Source of the DNA: Monocercomonoides exilis
Lineage: Eukaryota > Preaxostyla > Oxymonadida > Polymastigidae
Assembly (NCBI GenBank): GCA_001643675.2
Contig: LSRY02000010.1
Location: 439,001 to 503,000 of the forward strand
Length of the DNA stretch: 64,000 nt
Direction: 5' to 3'
In this document: positions 59,659 through 64,000 of the stretch, one piece after another
Numbering within the stretch: position 1 is the first letter of the stretch
Layout: each line of letters begins with the position of its first letter
The notes under the pieces: model-generated
The model's database searches: none
What the model was told of the DNA's origin: nothing
The model's input: only the letters and a program-made list of their open reading frames with translations
Made by a program: the position numbers and the translations under genes

Positions 59659-60085
59659 TTTTGCCTGAAAAAATATTCTTATGTTCAATAATTAACGTTT
59701 CATCACATGTTCATTTGCATCTCCATAAAAAATAAAATAAAATAAAATAAAATAAAAATAAACTCACGGTAATTTGGAAAAGATAATATATTATAATTAA
59801 TAAATGAAAATATTAGTCACATTCGATTTGTTCCTCAAATCATCATATTTAAATTAAAATTGAGATTTTTGAAAATAATACAAATCTATCTCATTTTTCA
59901 TTCAATAACAAAGAAAAATTTTTTGTGCACATATTTTCTTTCTAAAAAGAAACATTTTAAAAATCTTAAAAAATGAGTGAATAGATGAGAATTAATTCAA
60001 CAAAAATTTGATGACTTATTTTAATGTTTTTTTCAATAAATGAATCTTAAATAAGAACATCCAGTTGCTTTTAAAAAAAAGATTT
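59659..60085. other. AT-rich intergenic DNA
   Basis: No gene is seen. Holds a short AAAAT microsatellite at about 59727-59760. Ends where the inverted duplication begins. Confidence 0.5.
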
Positions 60086-61805
60086 CATAAAGCACAAAGA
60101 AGATAAATATTTACATTCTATTACTCACTTAAACAATAACAAATCAGTTGTATATTATAAGAAGCGAATTAGAAATCTAGTCAAAAACGAGATTAACACT
60201 CAATAAAGGTGATAAATACATACATTACAAAAATAATTCAAAAAAATGTTTTAAAAAAACGAAAGATAAACCAAAAATTCAAAGTTAAAATATGGTGATA
60301 AAACGATATCATAAAAGAAATCGCGAATGCAAGAAGTCTAATGAAAAAAAAACTGTGACAGCCAACGAAAGTTCAACTTTCAAATGGATATTATCAAATA
60401 TACATGTATAAACTTCAACAAAATAATCAATAGCTATTATTCACACATTTCATCACAACATAATATTTTGCTGTTGTTCATTTTTTCAAAATTTCCAAAT
60501 CGGTTTTGATCTTGCCAATCATCAATGGAGTTTCGTCTATTGCGATGAACAATAAGTGCAACTGCTTCCATTTTCATCGACATTTGTATCTTCTTCAAAG
60601 TCAAGAGCATCCGACACTGTTGGCATGACAGCTCCTGCTGGAAAACGCTGGATAAACTCCCTCTTAAGCCCAATCAATGTGCATCTCTCAAACGGATTTG
60701 GCGACAAGCACGATTGAACAACTCCTAAATAAGTTGATCCGTTCACTTTCATCAAACTTGGAAGTTGCCCCTCACTTATTTTCCTTCCAGCCATCTCAGC
60801 CTCATAATCAGAAAATGGAATCTCCAATGTCAAACATTCCCACAACATCATCCCAATGGAAAACGAAACAGAAGCTTTTGTTGCTCCCATCTTCATATTG
60901 ATCAGCAGCTCAGGTGCCTTCCATCGCAAACACTCATTTCTGTTGTCTTCATCATCCTCAAACGCTGATGAAGGTGGAGGCGAGTGTGCGTATCTCTTGC
61001 TCCTTCTTGAGCCATCAGACGAAGATGTTACAATCGTGGATGATGAAATCGAAGATGAATCTGAATCTGAAGAAGAACAGTCGGAGTGCATGGCAATACA
61101 AATAACCATGTGTTCAGAGAAGAGCACAATGTGAGGGCTGAGGTTTTCCAAAGAAGAAAGAGGATTTTCCATTTCATCAAATGAGTGAAGTGCTCCATTC
61201 GCAACCCAGAACAGAATTTGGGCAGCTGTCACTTCTCTCTCCTGCAAAGTGTCAATTGCCATTTCCTTCTTTTCATTCCTCCCATGAAGCAGCATGAACA
61301 GCGAATCCCTAAGGTCCACAATCAGTTTTTCATGAGGCGAAGAACAGGCTATTGCATCCACCAAGTTAGACATGGATGAGGTGGTGGGGCACAGACTTTC
61401 CGTTCGAACAAATGTTGTGTCTGTATCTGAAGTGTCTGTTGTTGAAGTGGATGAAATTGAAGGTGATGGTGTTCTTTTTCTTGTCTCTTCCTCTTCCTCC
61501 TTTTCCAGTGCCCAATCGGGAATCTTGTCTGAGTCCTTTCCCAATATGTATTCTGTCGAGCCACTCTCAGATAGCAAATACTCTTTAGACTCCGAATGCA
61601 CCATATTCGTCTCATATACCCTCTTCTTTATCCTCTCTTCATTTTTCTTCTCTGCTTCTCTCTCTGCTCTCCTCCATTGCTCCTCAGGTGACATCTCCAT
61701 CGTCACCATCTCAAATGCCTTCGGATCCTTTTTTATATTGTCTTCCACAATTATCTCCAATTCTTCTGTTCGTCTCTTTTGCTTCTTCCATCGAACAGCA
61801 AGGAT
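60086..61805 (-). repeat. Long inverted duplication, arm 2 (cytoplasmic pseudokinase plus 3' flank)
   Basis: The reverse complement of this segment is nearly identical to 23975-25679, including about 450 bp after the stop codon. Only scattered substitutions are seen in the flank (for example GTTTTAGCACC against GTTTTATCACC). The orientation is opposite to arm 1, about 35 kb away. Confidence 0.85.
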
Positions 61806-64000
61806 AATAGACACAACAAGAACTATTAAGAACATAATAATAAATATAACTGCAATTATAAAAGCCCATGATTTCCCTTCTTTTCCTCCTTCAACAAGTT
61901 GTTCATCTCCACTTTGTTCAATTGCACTTCTGTTCTTCAGAATGAAAGAATCAGTGGCTGATGGTTTATCAACTTTCCCAAATAAAATACACACCCTTAC
62001 TTCTGCTTCACTTGGCACATCTTCAATTGTCTTGACAGGAACAGACCCATGCACCTCTTCCTCTGATATGAAACCGTTTGCATCAAACGAATATTTCTCA
62101 ACCACCTCATCATCCCCAATCGCTGCAACTGTTTTGAATGAGAGGTTGCAAGGGAGGAGAATCGATCCTCTGAACACAACGTCCACCTTCTCCCCTGACT
62201 TTTCCGATGACACACTCTCCACCTTCGGGATGAAAAATGGTGATTCTCTTTCTTTTGCTATTCCTTCCAGCGTGCATCCTTCGTCCAATATCCACAGCGA
62301 CGTATTTCTTTCCCATCCATCTCCTCCCTTCAAACTCACAACATTCAGTTCTCCACTGCCTTGGCACACAACATTCCTTCTTGCTGATCGGAATTTCTCT
62401 ATTCTTCCGTCGTTGTTCATAAACTCATCTTTTTCGAGCTTCACACTTGAATGTTCTATTCCCACCCCGCCTTTCGACGAATTTGCGATTGTTGAATCTT
62501 TCACATAAACGCTGCAGTTTATTATCTCGATGACAGATCCATTCCATTTGCACACATCATTTTCTTCTTTTATTTTTGTTCTTTTTGACTCTTCATTTTT
62601 CTTGTTTCCTTCATCATCCAAATCTCCAAAAACGCAACATGAATCAATCAACGCTTCCTTCAAGTTATTCAAGCTAACAGCTGATCCTTTTGGTGCATTC
62701 AAAAAGCACTGACTGAATGTGCAGTTGATCAACTGAAGATCATCGCAGACACTTTCGCATTTAACAACACTTCCATCCATCCCATCAGAGGTGATATTCA
62801 CAAATGAGGAAATAAAAATTGATAGTGATCCCTTTGCAAAGTCACTCAATTTGTTGTTTTCCAGAGAATCTTTATCACAAATACTTGAAGTTCCGTCGTT
62901 GCTGAGACAAATGAAGCATCCGTTCGCAATTGTGGTATTTTCAGAAATGGCATTTGATATAATTACACGCGAATAAACACTTGAAACAATTGCACTGTTC
63001 GCGAGTTTCAGATCGCCAAAAGTGACATTCTTCAGTTCAGCTGAGCAAGATCCCTTGAAAAGCAGCAAAGGAGCTATCATCATTTGAACTCCGTTGATAA
63101 CTCCTTCATTCATCACAAATACTCCGCTTTTCACAATAACAAGACTTGAATTCAAACAGACTGAGGACTGGCATGAAAAATAACACGAATCAATCAACAA
63201 AGAGCCATTTATCTGTTCCAAAATTGCCGGGTGCTTGCATGCAAATTCAATGTCGAACAAAAACTTACAACTCTCAGCAACACACTCTTCGGAAAAGCAA
63301 ATAATTCCTCTGCTTTCGTTGTTGAAGGGGATTGATTCGCAAAAGTTCAACAGAGCATCATCTTTCAGTGATGAGCCCAATCGCAAATTCGAAAGAGCAG
63401 TCTCTTCAACAACAGCTGCCGAGCCATTAATCCAAATGCAATTTCGAAATCCTGGTTCAACATGAGAGGATGCGCACGAAATAGAACGGCACGGATTGGT
63501 TTGTGATCCACACAAACGGCTGTCCTCAAACCCCTCCGATACAAAGATGGCTTCTCCTTTGAAAAAACGAATATATTCCATTAAGTCCACATCAAATAAC
63601 ACTCTGTCACTTCCACAGATTGAGTTATTGCTCTGAAGCGCTGTCTGATTGAAGTCCAGTGAGAACAACGTTTCATTGATCTGCTCCATTATTGACTCGC
63701 ATTGGATGAAAATGTCTTTTCCAACAAATGCATTGTTCACAACAAACACATCATTCTTTATCAGAAGTCCAATCTCTCTAATTCCAGAATTCGATGTTTC
63801 ATCCTTGTTCTGGCAGTTTATCATCATCCCTCCTCCCCTTCCCTCAACTGTCGAGGATGCACACCAAACAAATGAGCATCCTTCCACTGTCAGACGGGAA
63901 TATTCATGTTCCAAGCATATCATTGCTCCTCCGCCTTCTTTGCTTCCCTCACTCACGCACTTTTCCAGATTGCTTTTGTTCACAATGAATTCTATCTCCC
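60537..64000 (-). CDS. Second giant surface pseudokinase (C-terminal part, runs off the window)
   Basis: Open without a stop from 64000 down to TAG at 60539-60537, so at least 1150 residues; the N-terminus lies outside. It mirrors the protein at 16074-25241. A Gly/Cys-rich beta-helix-like ectodomain includes one module boundary (CGSQTNPCRSISCASS). A membrane helix (FIIAVIFIIMFLIVLVVSIILAV) is followed by KKQKRRTEELEIIVEDN and the same Ser/Thr linker and pseudokinase, with APE present but HRD and DFG absent. Ectodomain identity to the first copy is only moderate, whereas the cytoplasmic part is nearly identical. The stop falls earlier because of one changed region (CGCAATAG against CGCTATCG). 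No introns are seen. Confidence 0.87.
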   Translation of the reverse strand, partial: EIEFIVNKSNLEKCVSEGSKEGGGAMICLEHEYSRLTVEGCSFVWCASSTVEGRGGGMMINCQNKDETSNSGIREIGLLIKNDVFVVNNAFVGKDIFIQCESIMEQINETLFSLDFNQTALQSNNSICGSDRVLFDVDLMEYIRFFKGEAIFVSEGFEDSRLCGSQTNPCRSISCASSHVEPGFRNCIWINGSAAVVEETALSNLRLGSSLKDDALLNFCESIPFNNESRGIICFSEECVAESCKFLFDIEFACKHPAILEQINGSLLIDSCYFSCQSSVCLNSSLVIVKSGVFVMNEGVINGVQMMIAPLLLFKGSCSAELKNVTFGDLKLANSAIVSSVYSRVIISNAISENTTIANGCFICLSNDGTSSICDKDSLENNKLSDFAKGSLSIFISSFVNITSDGMDGSVVKCESVCDDLQLINCTFSQCFLNAPKGSAVSLNNLKEALIDSCCVFGDLDDEGNKKNEESKRTKIKEENDVCKWNGSVIEIINCSVYVKDSTIANSSKGGVGIEHSSVKLEKDEFMNNDGRIEKFRSARRNVVCQGSGELNVVSLKGGDGWERNTSLWILDEGCTLEGIAKERESPFFIPKVESVSSEKSGEKVDVVFRGSILLPCNLSFKTVAAIGDDEVVEKYSFDANGFISEEEVHGSVPVKTIEDVPSEAEVRVCILFGKVDKPSATDSFILKNRSAIEQSGDEQLVEGGKEGKSWAFIIAVIFIIMFLIVLVVSIILAVRWKKQKRRTEELEIIVEDNIKKDPKAFEMVTMEMSPEEQWRRAEREAEKKNEERIKKRVYETNMVHSESKEYLLSESGSTEYILGKDSDKIPDWALEKEEEEETRKRTPSPSISSTSTTDTSDTDTTFVRTESLCPTTSSMSNLVDAIACSSPHEKLIVDLRDSLFMLLHGRNEKKEMAIDTLQEREVTAAQILFWVANGALHSFDEMENPLSSLENLSPHIVLFSEHMVICIAMHSDCSSSDSDSSSISSSTIVTSSSDGSRRSKRYAHSPPPSSAFEDDEDNRNECLRWKAPELLINMKMGATKASVSFSIGMMLWECLTLEIPFSDYEAEMAGRKISEGQLPSLMKVNGSTYLGVVQSCLSPNPFERCTLIGLKREFIQRFPAGAVMPTVSDALDFEEDTNVDENGSSCTYCSSQ

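Overview
This is a eukaryotic nuclear fragment, AT-rich between genes, with standard stop codons (TAA, TAG and TGA all end good reading frames), dense gene packing and many short spliceosomal introns (about 40-170 nt). The housekeeping genes (PP1, CCT-gamma, ORC3, LCMT1, XAP5/FAM50, a cyclin, a TPR co-chaperone) have recognisable eukaryotic signatures. Two giant cysteine-rich surface proteins, with a beta-helix-type ectodomain, one membrane segment and a degenerate kinase tail, suggest a free-swimming or gut-dwelling protist. The style fits an oxymonad (Monocercomonoides-like, Preaxostyla), but that assignment is inference and the sequence alone does not prove it. I saw no rRNA, tRNA or CRISPR array.

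Layout. 1-1573: AT-rich intergenic DNA with a perfect 170-bp-arm inverted repeat. 1574-10374: PP1 catalytic subunit (+), then three minus-strand genes: an ankyrin protein with a very acidic tail, a multi-pass membrane protein and an XAP5/FAM50 splicing factor. 10375-16073: gene-free DNA packed with foldback MITEs, one nested inside another. 16074-25241: an intronless 3055-residue surface pseudokinase. 26202-30532: a large unrecognised Ser/Pro-rich protein. 30740-35370: ORC3 (-), carrying a long insertion with two AT-hook motifs. 35784-36626: cyclin (-). 37023-38993: CCT gamma (+). 39450-41113: LCMT1 (-). 41283-41599: a tiny spliced gene (+). 41870-47175: an unrecognised 1643-residue protein (-), divergent from a TPR protein (47245-48060) across only 69 bp. 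48315-57046: a very large WD40 locus (-), either one gene or two. 57131-57890: a small acidic spliced gene (+). 58266-59658: a decayed Merlin/IS1595-type transposon. 60537-64000: the C-terminal part of a second surface pseudokinase (-), running off the window.

For seven multi-exon genes (PP1, ankyrin, XAP5, ORC3, CCT3, LCMT1 and the 1643-residue protein), as well as the two small plus-strand genes, I traced exon junctions by hand. The splice phases close exactly, which supports those models. Introns often begin GTTTG or GTATG rather than GTAAGT.

The most interesting material is: (1) the modular surface pseudokinases, whose cytoplasmic halves and 3' flanks are nearly identical in opposite orientation about 35 kb apart while their ectodomains differ; (2) an ORC3 that carries AT-hooks, which would give the origin recognition complex its own AT-tract binding; and (3) families of TA-flanked foldback elements with repeated subterminal motifs.
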